Assembly: GCA_021775315.1 (NCBI GenBank)
Contig: JAJFIC010000052.1
Span: 82,416-146,415, forward strand
Length of the DNA stretch: 64,000 nt
Reading direction: 5' to 3'
From: Paracoccaceae bacterium
Lineage (GTDB): Bacteria; Pseudomonadota; Alphaproteobacteria; Rhodobacterales; Rhodobacteraceae
Part shown: in pieces, positions 40,444 through 49,651 of the stretch
Layout of the letters: every line of letters starts with the position of its first letter
Numbering within the stretch: position 1 is the stretch's first letter
Position numbers and translations under genes: made by a program
Notes under the pieces: model-generated
Told to the model about the DNA's origin: nothing
The model's database searches: none
What the model saw: the letters and a program-made list of their open reading frames with translations, nothing else

Positions 40444-43274
40444 AAATCATCCCCGTAGGTGACGTTTTTCGGGCCTTTGCCGACAGGTGATTTCTGTGCT
40501 GGGAAATGTGGCTGGCTGTTGTTTCCAGCAGGTGCCGCCGCTTTTTCGATGTTGACCCTAAGGTCAAACCAAGCTGCCTGTCCCGTGATTGGATCGGAAT
40601 TCGCCCATCGCTGGCCGTCGCCTTTTTCGGGCAACAGCTCATCAATCAGGTAATTCAGCAAAAAGCCGCGGGTTGTCTCGCTGGCGTTTTCTTCCAGTGC
40701 CCAAGCGCCCGAGCGTTTGCCGATCGCGTTCCATGTCCACATGGTTTTGCCGTTCAGGGCATCCATGCGCACAACCGGCACAGTGATTGTGCCGTGATGC
40801 GACGTGACTTTGGCCCAGTCACCTTCGGCAAACCCTGTGTCAAGCCAGATTTCACCGGAGACGAACAGCGGGTTGGCACCGTGGATTTGTCGTAGCCATG
40901 CATTTTGACTGCCCCAGCTGTGATACATCGCCATCGGGCGTTGCGTCAGCGCGTGATACGGGAACCGCTCGATGTCAACCAAAGTGCCCTCAAAAGGTGG
41001 CCACCAGATTGGCAGTGGGTCCATTGTGGTTTCGACCTGTTTGCGCAAACGCTCTGGCGGTTGAATGTCGCCGTGGCCTTGTGCCGCCAGCCGGAATTTT
41101 TGGATCGGCTCCACGTAAAGGTTGAACACATAGGGCTGCGGCGCGTCATAGATACCGCGTGAAACCGCCCAGTCCTGATAATCTTTGTTCCACGGCTTAA
41201 AGAACAAAGCCTCGTCCGGGATGTGGTCGATCCAGAAACCGCCATTTTCGATATAGGCCTGAATTTGGTTCGGATTGGGCGCACCCCGGCCTTTACCTTT
41301 GCCGTCCTCGCCGCGAAAACCTGCCAGCGGGCCAACGCCGGGGCGGCGCTCGTGGTTCTGAATATAATCGGCGTAATCCTGATATTTGGCTGAGCCGTCA
41401 TCATTCACCATGCCGGGCAGACCCAAACGCGATCCAAGCTGGATCAACGCGGATTGAAAGCCGCGTACATCGCGGTCGGGTTCAACCACGGGCCAGCGAA
41501 TGCTGTCGGCTGCGGCCTCGGCCTCGCAGATCGGGCGATCAAGCAGGCTGATGCAATCATGGCGTTCCAGATAGGTGGTGTCAGGCAGGATCAAATCAGA
41601 AAACGCAACCATTTCAGACGAGTAAGCATCGGAATAGATGATATGCGGGATCACGTAATCGCCGTTTTCATCCTTGTCAGACAGCATGTCCATCACGCCA
41701 TTGGTGTTCATGGAACTGTTCCAGGCCATATTGGCCATATACATGAACAAAGTGTCGATCTTGTAGGGATCACCCGCATGGGCGTTGGAAATCACCATAT
41801 GCATCAGCCCGTGGCTGGACATCGGGTTTTCCCATGTAAACGCCTTGTCGATCCGTGCGGCGGTGCCGTCTTCTTTCAGCAACAAATCCTCAGGGCCGTG
41901 CACAAATCCCAGATGCGGGCCGTTCAGCGCCTTGCCGGGGTTGATACCCATATGAGGTTTGGGATGTGCCTCGACTGGTTTGGGGTAGGGCGGTTTGAAC
42001 CGGAAACCACCGGGAACCTCGACCGAGCCGAGCAGGATTTGCAGAACATGCAGCGCCCGGCAAGTCTGAAAGCCGTTGGAATGGGCCGAAATGCCGCGCA
42101 TCGCGTGAAATGCAACCGGGCGCCCGATCATCTGCGCGTGCTTTTCGCCCTTCCAATCGGTCCATGGCTGGTCGATCACGATCTCTTCTTCAAAGGCCAC
42201 ATGCGCCAGTTCGGCCGCAATACGTCGGATCGTGTCCGCCGAAATGCCGCACCGATCTGCCACAGCATCCGGCGCGTATTCGTCGCTGAGGTACTTTTCA
42301 GCCATCAGTTGGAAAACCGGGCGATGCGTATGTCCGGCGTGGCGGTAGGTGCCCGCCAGATCGGCCTTGATGCCCGGTGTGTCAAACGCAATGGGTTTGC
42401 CGGTTGCGCGGTCCAGAACCAGCGGTTTGCCGTCTTCATCGCGCAAGAACAAGCCGTGTTCGGCTGATTTTCTGTCTTCATTGACCAGGAAAGGCGCGTT
42501 TGTGTAGCGGGTCAGGTAGTTCAGATCGACTTTGCCAGCCTTCATCAGTTCGTGGATCATAGACAGGATGAACAAACCGTCCGTGCCCGGCGTAATCCCA
42601 ACCCATTCATCAGCAATAGCGTTGTAGCCAGATCGGATTGGATTGACGCCGATGATTTTGGCGCCGTTTGCTTTCAGTTTTCCAAGGCCAATTTTGATTG
42701 GATTGCTGTCGTGATCTTCTGCAACGCCAAATATCATGAACAGCTTGCTGCGGTCCCAGTCTGGTGCGCCAAATTCCCAAAATGCGCCACCCATTGTATA
42801 GATGCCAGCGGCGGCCATGTTGACCGAACAAAACCCGCCATGAGCGGCATAATTCGGGGTGCCATAGGCCTGCGCCCACCAGCTTGTCAGCGATTGTGAC
42901 TGATCGCGGCCGGTAAAGAAGGCCAATTTTTCAGGGTTGGTTTCGCGGATCGGTCTTAACCAGCTTTCAGCGATCTCGAACGCTTCATCCCAGCTGATTT
43001 CCTCAAACTCGCCTGCGCCACGCTCGCCGACGCGCTTCATCGGGGCGCGCAAACGCGATGGGGCATAATGTTGCATGATGCCCGCGCTGCCTTTGGCACA
43101 TAGTACACCCTGATTGACGGGGTGGTCGCGGTTGCCTTCGATGTATTTCACTTTGCCGTTTTTCATATGCACGTTGATGCCGCAACGGCAGGCGCACATA
43201 TAACAGGTGGTTTTGCGAATCTCGTCAGAGACTTCCGGGGACGTATCCAAAGCAGGCTGGTCAAATGCTGGCAT
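40440..43274 (-). CDS. soeA: Sulfite dehydrogenase molybdopterin subunit SoeA
   Basis: A 944-residue complex-iron-sulfur molybdoenzyme. The 4Fe-4S ligands are C24, C27, C31 and C59, and C149 in HGGFCSVN is the probable Mo ligand, as in the PsrA/PhsA clade that includes SoeA. No Tat signal, so a cytoplasmic site facing SoeC. SoeABC oxidises sulfite to sulfate with quinone as acceptor. The size and the closeness of xsc and pta, which release sulfite from sulfoacetaldehyde, support SoeA over polysulfide or thiosulfate reductase. Divergent from a small exported protein gene. Confidence 0.82.
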   Translation of the reverse strand: MPAFDQPALDTSPEVSDEIRKTTCYMCACRCGINVHMKNGKVKYIEGNRDHPVNQGVLCAKGSAGIMQHYAPSRLRAPMKRVGERGAGEFEEISWDEAFEIAESWLRPIRETNPEKLAFFTGRDQSQSLTSWWAQAYGTPNYAAHGGFCSVNMAAAGIYTMGGAFWEFGAPDWDRSKLFMIFGVAEDHDSNPIKIGLGKLKANGAKIIGVNPIRSGYNAIADEWVGITPGTDGLFILSMIHELMKAGKVDLNYLTRYTNAPFLVNEDRKSAEHGLFLRDEDGKPLVLDRATGKPIAFDTPGIKADLAGTYRHAGHTHRPVFQLMAEKYLSDEYAPDAVADRCGISADTIRRIAAELAHVAFEEEIVIDQPWTDWKGEKHAQMIGRPVAFHAMRGISAHSNGFQTCRALHVLQILLGSVEVPGGFRFKPPYPKPVEAHPKPHMGINPGKALNGPHLGFVHGPEDLLLKEDGTAARIDKAFTWENPMSSHGLMHMVISNAHAGDPYKIDTLFMYMANMAWNSSMNTNGVMDMLSDKDENGDYVIPHIIYSDAYSSEMVAFSDLILPDTTYLERHDCISLLDRPICEAEAAADSIRWPVVEPDRDVRGFQSALIQLGSRLGLPGMVNDDGSAKYQDYADYIQNHERRPGVGPLAGFRGEDGKGKGRGAPNPNQIQAYIENGGFWIDHIPDEALFFKPWNKDYQDWAVSRGIYDAPQPYVFNLYVEPIQKFRLAAQGHGDIQPPERLRKQVETTMDPLPIWWPPFEGTLVDIERFPYHALTQRPMAMYHSWGSQNAWLRQIHGANPLFVSGEIWLDTGFAEGDWAKVTSHHGTITVPVVRMDALNGKTMWTWNAIGKRSGAWALEENASETTRGFLLNYLIDELLPEKGDGQRWANSDPITGQAAWFDLRVNIEKAAAPAGNNSQPHFPAQKSPVGKGPKNVTYGDDF

Positions 43275-43422
43275 GATGTTTTTCCGGTCCCTGTTCGTTG
43301 TCGCTGGCAGTCCTGCGCCAGAACATATTAGATCATTTGAATGTTTGTAACTGATAGGCGCGCCGATTGTCCAGAAACTTGCTTGCGCGCCTTTGTGTTT
43401 GCGGCCACATGTCGCCCCTCAT

Positions 43423-43438
43423 ATGCAATGATTTGCAT
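43423..43438. promoter_or_regulatory. 16-base perfect dyad upstream of soeA and the small exported protein
   Basis: ATGCAA-TGAT-TTGCAT with no mismatch, in the 224-base gap between divergent genes. It is likely an operator for an unidentified regulator. The rest of the gap shows no other feature I recognise. Confidence 0.45.
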
Positions 43439-43498
43439 TTAAGCGGCCTCTAATATAGCATCCCCGCATCACAATTGGGTTCATCTCGGGAGGAAATG

Positions 43499-43867
43499 AT
43501 GAAAACGACCACATTAGCAACCATCACTCTGGTTGCGGCAAGCACTGTTTTCGGGGCATTTGCGGCAAGTGCTGCCACCGCTGTTGACAGAACATATATG
43601 CGCAAGGGCGATCAGGAAATTCGGGTATTTACGTTTGAGGACAAACTGTTTTGTCGTCGCGTATCGGACGAATTTGAGATGTGCCACGGCATGGAAGAAG
43701 CGGGTGGCGGCACCTGGACCGGGCCAAACATGAAACACCCCGATATGCCTAAGTTCATGACCTTTGAAGGCACCGTGGTCATTGGTGGCAACAAGAAGAT
43801 GAGCATCGAAGGCTGCGTCGCTGGCGGGGCTGTTTGCGACCGCGAAGTCTGGGACGAGGTTGAATAA
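43499..43867 (+). CDS. Small exported protein of unknown function
   Basis: A 122-residue protein. Two ATGs are adjacent at 43496 and 43499; GGGAGG fits the second. The signal peptide (MKTTTLATITLVAASTVFGAFAASAAT) is followed by a mature part of about 95 residues with four cysteines (FCRRV, MCHGM, GCVAGG, VCDRE), probably two disulfides. No family recognised. It is divergent from soeA and ends in a good terminator. Confidence 0.65.
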   Translation: MKTTTLATITLVAASTVFGAFAASAATAVDRTYMRKGDQEIRVFTFEDKLFCRRVSDEFEMCHGMEEAGGGTWTGPNMKHPDMPKFMTFEGTVVIGGNKKMSIEGCVAGGAVCDREVWDEVE

Positions 43868-43897
43868 ACCAAATCCATGATCTTGACGGAATTTCGG

Positions 43898-43928
43898 AAC
43901 GCCGCGCCTCATGGGTGCGGCGTTTCAT
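43898..43928 (+). terminator. Terminator of the small exported protein gene
   Basis: AACGCCGC (43898-43905) and GCGGCGTT (43917-43924) are perfect arms followed by TCATTTT. It overlaps the 3' end of the convergent pta gene. Confidence 0.7.
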
Positions 43929-44865
43929 TTTGCGAAGATGCCAAAGCTGCCAATGCGATTGAGCCAAGGCGGGCGGCGGGCGGGTCGGCTCTGCTGGTCA
44001 GCAATAGGGGTACTTTGGCCCCTGTAATCAAGCCAGCGGCGCAGCCACCGGACAAATAAACCAGCGATTTGAACAGTATATTCCCAGATACGATATCTGG
44101 CACAACGACACCGTCCGCCTGACCTGCTACCGGGTCATCGTGCAATCCTTTTACCGCTGCGGCCTGTGCTGACAGGATCAGATCAAACGCTAACGGGCCG
44201 GAAAAATCGGCATCCGGAATGGTTTGCTGGGCCCATTCACACAACTCGCGCGCCTCTATCGACGAAGGCACCGATGCGATGGGCGTTTCTGTGGCGGAAA
44301 GAAACGCAATCTTTGGCCGTGGCGTGCCGAGTTTGCGCAGCAGCGATACCATCTCTTTTGTTTCGGTCTTACGGGTCGCAAGGTCCGGCGACACATTCAC
44401 CGCGCCGTCTGAGACTAGCAAAGGTCGTCCACCATTTGGGTGGGACACATGAAATATATGCACCAACCGGTTTTCGTTTCGCAAACCGGCAGAACGCGCC
44501 AACGCGGCCTTTAGAAAGGCGTCGGAATGAATGTCGCCTTTCATCAGAATGTCAGCGTTACCGCTGCCGCAAGCATCGGCGGCAGCCGCCCCGGCAGATG
44601 ATTCGTCTGATGCCTCAATCAATTGGAATTGCGAAATGTCCCAGCCAAGATCGCGGGCGATACAGGTAATCTCTGCCCGATTGCCAGTGAAAACCGGCGA
44701 CATGATGCCAAGCTTGGTTGCCTCAAACGCCGCTTGCATCGGGATTTTCGCACCGGCATTGGCAATCGCCACACGCGGTGTTGCAACAGCCTGAGCGCGT
44801 GCCAACAATTCCGGCGGGCAGATCGGCGCGCGATCGGTCAGAAAGGGCGAAATCGGGTTCGTCAT
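43909..44865 (-). CDS. pta: Phosphate acetyltransferase Pta
   Basis: A 318-residue phosphate acetyl/butyryltransferase. GNADILMKGDIHSDAFLKA and VSDGAVNVSPDL are family segments, and VVVPDIVSGNILFKSL is the C-terminal signature. It converts the acetyl phosphate made by Xsc to acetyl-CoA. Lying 25 bases after xsc, it is part of the sulfonate operon, as in other Roseobacter genomes. Confidence 0.88.
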   Translation of the reverse strand: MTNPISPFLTDRAPICPPELLARAQAVATPRVAIANAGAKIPMQAAFEATKLGIMSPVFTGNRAEITCIARDLGWDISQFQLIEASDESSAGAAAADACGSGNADILMKGDIHSDAFLKAALARSAGLRNENRLVHIFHVSHPNGGRPLLVSDGAVNVSPDLATRKTETKEMVSLLRKLGTPRPKIAFLSATETPIASVPSSIEARELCEWAQQTIPDADFSGPLAFDLILSAQAAAVKGLHDDPVAGQADGVVVPDIVSGNILFKSLVYLSGGCAAGLITGAKVPLLLTSRADPPAARLGSIALAALASSQNETPHP

Positions 44866-44890
44866 TTTTCGCCCTTCCCGTTAACCTGTC

Positions 44891-46669
44891 TTATACGCCT
44901 TTTTGCGGACGCATGTCAGCGCCGTCAATTCCGGCCACTTCTACCGGTGTTTTCATGGCGTCGCGGCGGAATGGCTCACCAAGTTCCTGATTAAGCATAA
45001 CCTCAATAAACGTGGTCTCGCCGTTTTCCATCTGTGCCTTGATCGCCGCATTCAGCTTATCAGTCAGATCGTCCATCGAGGTCGCCTGAACGCCGTTGAC
45101 GCCACAAGCCTGCGCGATGCCGGCATAGGACACCTGCCGGTCAAGTTCCGTGCCGACGAAATTGTCATTGTACCACAACGTCGTGTTGCGCTTTTCCGCG
45201 CCCCATTGATAATTGCGGAAAATGATCATGGTGATCGCGGGCCAGTCATCCCGGCCAATCGCCACCATTTCGTTCATCGAGATGCCAAATGCGCCGTCGC
45301 CCGCGAAACCAACAACCGGGGTGTCCGGGTTGCCGATCTTAGCGCCGACAATCGACGGAAAGCCATAGCCACAAGGGCCAAACAAGCCGGGTGCAAGGTA
45401 TTTGCGGCCATCCTCAAACGTTGGATACGCGTTGCCGATTGCACAGGCGTTGCCGATGTCCGAGCTGATGATCGCATCCTTTGGCAAGGCCGACTGGATC
45501 GCGCGCCATGCTTTGCGCGGGCTGATTTTTTGTGGCTCGGCATTACGTGCGCGTTCATTCCAGCTGGTGCCCGGATCGTCGTCTTCATGATCCATTGATG
45601 TCAGTTCTTGCGCCCATCGTGATTTGGTGTCCGAAATCAATGCGCGGCGGTCGGCGCGTCCTGCGTCGCCTGCGCCGTCCCCCAATTGTTCCAGAATGCC
45701 GGTTGCAACTTTGGTCGCATCGCCGATGATGCCAACGCTAACAGGTTTGGTCAGACCGATGCGGTCCGGGTTGATGTCGACCTGAATAAGTTTTGCGTCA
45801 TTCGGCCAGTATTCCAGACCATAGCTTGGTAGGGTCGAAAACGGGTTCAGCCGGTTGCCAAGTGCCAAAACGACGTCGGCCTTTGAAATAAGCTCCATCG
45901 CGGCCTTGGAGCCGTTGTAACCCAACGGACCTGCAAAAAGCGGGTGCGAGCCGGGGAATGCGTCGTTGTGCTGGTAGTTACAGCAAACCGGCGCGTCGAG
46001 CCGTTCTGCTAACGCAGCAGACGCTGGAATTGCGCCTGACAAAACAGCGCCAGCGCCGTTCAGAATGACCGGGAATTTTGCATTGGTCAGCAGTTCGGCG
46101 GCTTGGGCAACAGCGTCAGCCCCACCAGCCGGGGTTTCAAATTCCACAATGGCCGGCATTTGGAAGTCAAACACCTGTGTCCAGAAATCGCGCGGCACAT
46201 TGATCTGGGCCGGGGCCGACTGACGACGTGCATTGGCGATGACGCGGTTCAGAACCTCAGGGATGCGGGTTGGGTCGCGGACCTCTTCCTGATAGCAGAC
46301 CATGTCTTCAAACAAGGCCATTTGTTCAACTTCCTGAAACCCGCCCTGACCGATCGTTTTGTTGGCCGCTTGCGGCGTGACCAGCAACATCGGCGTGTGG
46401 TTCCAATACGCAGTCTTTACGCAGGTGACAAAGTTTGTGATGCCGGGGCCATTTTGCGCAATGATCATCGCCATTTTGCCGGTGGTGCGGGTAAAGCCGT
46501 CAGCCATATAGCCGCCGTTGCATTCATGCGCCACGTCCCAAAACTTGATACCCGCCTTGGGGAAATAGTCGGAAATCGGCATAAAGGCCGAGCCGATGAT
46601 GCCAAAAGCATTTTCAATGCCGTGCATCTGGAGCACTTTCACAAAGGCTTCTTCGGTGGTCATTTTCAT
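44891..46669 (-). CDS. xsc: Sulfoacetaldehyde acetyltransferase Xsc
   Basis: A 592-residue thiamine-diphosphate enzyme: sulfoacetaldehyde plus phosphate gives acetyl phosphate plus sulfite. The N-terminus MKMTTEEAFVKVLQMHGI is the canonical Xsc start, so I take the ATG at 46669 rather than the frame to 46702. FAGDGAFGISMNEM is the ThDP-binding motif, and the ECNGGYMADGF segment with its active-site region is also present. It is the central enzyme for taurine and related C2 sulfonates. TauR-type direct repeats precede it. No taurine transporter or taurine aminotransferase/dehydrogenase lies in this window. Confidence 0.93.
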   Translation of the reverse strand: MKMTTEEAFVKVLQMHGIENAFGIIGSAFMPISDYFPKAGIKFWDVAHECNGGYMADGFTRTTGKMAMIIAQNGPGITNFVTCVKTAYWNHTPMLLVTPQAANKTIGQGGFQEVEQMALFEDMVCYQEEVRDPTRIPEVLNRVIANARRQSAPAQINVPRDFWTQVFDFQMPAIVEFETPAGGADAVAQAAELLTNAKFPVILNGAGAVLSGAIPASAALAERLDAPVCCNYQHNDAFPGSHPLFAGPLGYNGSKAAMELISKADVVLALGNRLNPFSTLPSYGLEYWPNDAKLIQVDINPDRIGLTKPVSVGIIGDATKVATGILEQLGDGAGDAGRADRRALISDTKSRWAQELTSMDHEDDDPGTSWNERARNAEPQKISPRKAWRAIQSALPKDAIISSDIGNACAIGNAYPTFEDGRKYLAPGLFGPCGYGFPSIVGAKIGNPDTPVVGFAGDGAFGISMNEMVAIGRDDWPAITMIIFRNYQWGAEKRNTTLWYNDNFVGTELDRQVSYAGIAQACGVNGVQATSMDDLTDKLNAAIKAQMENGETTFIEVMLNQELGEPFRRDAMKTPVEVAGIDGADMRPQKGV

Positions 46670-46764
46670 CTGTTTGATCCTTTGGATGAGATGTGCAGGC
46701 AACGCTTGAACGGGGCTGGTTCACCCCTTGCTTTGGCTGTTATGCGCAAAGCGGTCGAGAGTCG

Positions 46765-46796
46765 TTAGGGCCAGTTCTGATCGGGCTTAGGTCCAG
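46765..46796 (-). promoter_or_regulatory. TauR-type direct repeats upstream of xsc
   Basis: On the minus strand CTGGACCTAA (46796-46787) and CTGGCCCTAA (46774-46765), 22 bases apart, i.e. two helical turns. The first matches the TauR repeat CTGGAC(T/C)TAA reported for Rhodobacter; the second has one mismatch. The first copy overlaps the tauR stop codon. They point towards xsc, about 100-125 bases upstream of its start. Confidence 0.7.
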
Positions 46797-48253
46797 TCGG
46801 AAACAGCCTGCGATATCCGACGTACGCCCTCTGGTATTTTCTTGGCTGCAATTGATGAATAGGCCAACCTGAAAAAATTCTGTGGCCCATCTTCGGCAGC
46901 AAAAAACGGGCTGCCCGGTTCGATCAGAACGCCTTGTCCGCGCAATATCTCGGCCAGCTTTTCGGTGTCGACCCCATCGGGCGTTTTCACCCAGAAACTA
47001 GAGCCACCGAAACTGGCGCTGCCACGAACGGTCAAGGGTGAGCCAACCAGCGCCTGTGTCATCACCTCGCGGCGTTGGTGAAACACGTTGCGCATTTGTT
47101 TGACCATGGCATCGTAATGCCCGCGCGCCAAGAAATAGGCGGTCGTGCGTTGAATATGGCCCGGCGGATGGCGCAAAATAGCGTGGCGCAGGGCGCGGGC
47201 CTGCCGGATGAATGGTTCCGACCCCACCAGATAGCCCAGCCGTAAACCGGGAAACAGGGATTTGGAAAAGCTGCCGACATAGATCACACGGCCATCCTCA
47301 TCCAGGGATTTCAACGCCGGGCTGGTTGATTTCAGAAAGCTCATCTCGAATTCATAATCATCCTCGATGATCAGAAAATCCCGCTCGCGGGCAAGCCGCA
47401 GCATCTCATGGCGGCGCTCCATCGGCATGGTGACCGTGGTCGGGCATTGGTGGCTGGGGGTAGTGAAAACCACATCTGTATCCAGCGGCAATAAATCAGG
47501 CGGCAGCCCGTCAGAATCAACTGGGATCGGGTGTTGAAGGCACCCGGAATGGCGCAAAATATCCCGCAGACCCGGATAGCCGGGATCTTCAAAGGCGACC
47601 TTGCGGCCCTTTGAAAGCAGAATTTGCGCCACAATCCATAAAGCGTTCTGCGCACCAACCGTCACCAGAATCTGTTCCGGGCGGGCAAGAATGCCGCGAC
47701 GAGGCAAGGTGTGGCGGGCAATGAAACTTGTCAGTTCTGAATCATCATGTTCAGCATAATCCGACGTCAGACTGTCAAATTCCTTGCGCCCAAGTGCCTG
47801 ATGTGCGCATAGCCGCCAACTGGATTGGTTGAACAAATCCGGATCGGCCTGCCCGTAGATGAACGGGTAAGGGTAGTCGCGCCAATTGCGCTGCTTATCA
47901 ACAAGTTTTGCGCCGGTGAAATCGTGCTGAATGACCCGGCCCCAATCGACGTTGTCTTTCGGCTCGGGCACAGTCCTGTTGGGAAAAGGCGCCACGGGTG
48001 CCGTTTTTGACACATAAAAACCAGACCGGTTTGACGCGCTCAGGTAATCGTCGGCCACCAGTTCGTTATAAGCCAGCGTCACTGTTATGCGCGATATTTT
48101 CAGATGCGCCGCCAATTTCCGAGACGAAGGCATTTTTTCACCGGGCAAAAAACGCCCCGACAAAATGGCCGAGGCAACAATCTGTTGAATCTGACTCTGC
48201 AGAGTTCCCTGAAAGCTGGGATCCAAAAAAAAGGTTTCTTCGCCTATGGCCAT
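46787..48253 (-). CDS. tauR: MocR-family taurine regulator TauR
   Basis: A 488-residue regulator: an N-terminal GntR-type winged helix (MPSSRKLAAHLKISRITVTLAYNELVADDYL) and a PLP-binding aminotransferase-like domain. The PLP lysine is in YVGSFSKSLFPGLRLG. TauR activates taurine genes in alphaproteobacteria. Here it precedes xsc-pta in the same direction, and TauR-type repeats lie both at its 3' end (for xsc) and upstream of its own start. Confidence 0.87.
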   Translation of the reverse strand: MAIGEETFFLDPSFQGTLQSQIQQIVASAILSGRFLPGEKMPSSRKLAAHLKISRITVTLAYNELVADDYLSASNRSGFYVSKTAPVAPFPNRTVPEPKDNVDWGRVIQHDFTGAKLVDKQRNWRDYPYPFIYGQADPDLFNQSSWRLCAHQALGRKEFDSLTSDYAEHDDSELTSFIARHTLPRRGILARPEQILVTVGAQNALWIVAQILLSKGRKVAFEDPGYPGLRDILRHSGCLQHPIPVDSDGLPPDLLPLDTDVVFTTPSHQCPTTVTMPMERRHEMLRLARERDFLIIEDDYEFEMSFLKSTSPALKSLDEDGRVIYVGSFSKSLFPGLRLGYLVGSEPFIRQARALRHAILRHPPGHIQRTTAYFLARGHYDAMVKQMRNVFHQRREVMTQALVGSPLTVRGSASFGGSSFWVKTPDGVDTEKLAEILRGQGVLIEPGSPFFAAEDGPQNFFRLAYSSIAAKKIPEGVRRISQAVSDWT

Positions 48254-48267
48254 GTAAATCTCTCGTT

Positions 48268-48300
48268 CTGGACCTATGATAGGGGCAAAACTGGATACAT
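48268..48300 (+). promoter_or_regulatory. Second pair of TauR-like repeats, upstream of tauR
   Basis: CTGGACCTAT (48268-48277) and CTGGATACAT (48291-48300) on the plus strand, 23 bases apart. They are weaker matches than the xsc pair and lie 15-47 bases upstream of the tauR start, in reverse orientation, as expected of autoregulation. Confidence 0.5.
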
Positions 48301-48310
48301 GAAACCGTTT

Positions 48311-48991
48311 TTATAGCCGCAAAAAGTTTGACCGCCCTTCGGCGTTAAAGAAATACGGCACGCGCGCGTTGCGGTCAGGGTCGCGCAGGTCGGCCTCGAT
48401 CTCGGCCAAAACGACCTCGGTGATGAACGGCATGTCCAGATTGCGGGCTTCGTCCAACGGAATCCACTGGAGGTGGCTGAGCTCTTCGCAAGCCTGATCG
48501 AAATCGTCTAAATTCCCGGCAACCCGATCAGCATCGACCACAAAGAACCGCGCGTCGAACCGGCGCGGCCTACCCGGTGGCGTCACGGCGCGAAACACAA
48601 ACCGCATGCCGGCACCGCTGGGCCGCAATCCATGTTCAAAAAACTGTTGCCAATCTTTGGGCATATTAGCGGCGTCACTGATCGCCGTGTCGCTTTGTTC
48701 ACCCAGCAGCAATCCGGTTTCTTCCCAGACCTCGCGGATCGCCGCCAGCACCAATGGCTCGGCCAGCGCCGGATCAGCCTCGGCCCTAAGGCGCGCCATG
48801 CATTGATCTGACAGGACTGCGCTTAGCGGCACATCGGCATCTGTTGCATCAAGGGCGCCGCCGGGAAACACAAATTTACTGGGCATGAAAGCAGCGGAAT
48901 GGCCACGCTGCCCCATCAATATACGGGGCCTCGTTGCTTTGTCGCGCAACAGTATAACCGTTGCCGCATTGCGAATTTCAGCTTTGTTCAT
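48311..48991 (-). CDS. NUDIX hydrolase
   Basis: A 226-residue pyrophosphohydrolase. The Nudix box core is LAAIREVWEETGLLLG. An insert of about 45 residues separates it from the upstream FVFPGGALDATDADV, as in the NudL/CoA-pyrophosphatase-like group. Substrate cannot be stated. It lies between tauR and the DUF983 gene on the same strand, probably independent. Confidence 0.85.
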   Translation of the reverse strand: MNKAEIRNAATVILLRDKATRPRILMGQRGHSAAFMPSKFVFPGGALDATDADVPLSAVLSDQCMARLRAEADPALAEPLVLAAIREVWEETGLLLGEQSDTAISDAANMPKDWQQFFEHGLRPSGAGMRFVFRAVTPPGRPRRFDARFFVVDADRVAGNLDDFDQACEELSHLQWIPLDEARNLDMPFITEVVLAEIEADLRDPDRNARVPYFFNAEGRSNFLRL

Positions 48992-49050
48992 TTACCCGAT
49001 CACCTTCTTGCCTGCGTCTAAATAGGCAGGTCGCATGATCCTTGTCCAGA

Positions 49051-49452
49051 TCAGCTTCGCGGAGCCTCAAGCGTGGGTCGGCCAAATCCATGCATCCGCT
49101 TGGCCCATTGCATGGCCACGAACATGCCCTTGAATCGCGGCAACAGGTAAAGCGCAAGTGCCGTGAAACCGATGCAAAACAGAACGGCCATGACCAGCGG
49201 GTCAGGCCGAAACGTCGTGAATACAAACAGAATCATCGGCGCAAGTAGATGCCCGCTGACCAGAATCGTCACATAGGCAGGCCCATCGTCCGCCCGGTGG
49301 TGGTGCAATTCTTCGCCGCAAACAGCGCATTGTTTGCGGGTCTTCAAATAGCTGCGCATCATCGGTCCGGTGCCGCAAGACGGGCATTTCATCCGCCAGC
49401 CGCGCAAAAGCGCAGGCTTGACCGGCCGATCTGTGTTCAAAGTCGGGTTCAT
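49051..49452 (-). CDS. DUF983 membrane protein
   Basis: About 133 residues. An N-terminal zinc-ribbon-like pair (MKCPSCGTGPM, KQCAVCGEELHHHRADDGPAY) is followed by two membrane helices (ILFVFTTFRPDPLVMAVLFCI and LALYLLPRF). This is the DUF983 layout; function unknown. I prefer the ATG at 49452, with AGGA seven bases upstream, to 49470. Frames extending further upstream look non-coding. Confidence 0.82.
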   Translation of the reverse strand: MNPTLNTDRPVKPALLRGWRMKCPSCGTGPMMRSYLKTRKQCAVCGEELHHHRADDGPAYVTILVSGHLLAPMILFVFTTFRPDPLVMAVLFCIGFTALALYLLPRFKGMFVAMQWAKRMHGFGRPTLEAPRS

Positions 49453-49651
49453 ACTTTTATCCTGTTCCATCGCCCCCAGATAGGCGGCATTTGCAGCAAA
49501 AAGAACTGAGACAAGCTGTCTTGCGGCGGGATGTCGCGAATTTTTTCCATCCGTAGCGACGGAAACCCGGATTTGCCCCGTTTGAGTTAGTGAAGGTCGC
49601 AAAAAGCAGCCTTGCTTGAAAGAGCATTTGAATGAGCAACGGAGAAGAAAA

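Noticed and set aside
41454..42467. A 337-codon open frame on the plus strand
   Set aside because: Antisense to soeA, without a ribosome site or known motif.
40440..43274. DMSO reductase DmsA
   Set aside because: No Tat signal, a Cys in the expected Mo-ligand position and linkage to xsc/pta favour SoeA.
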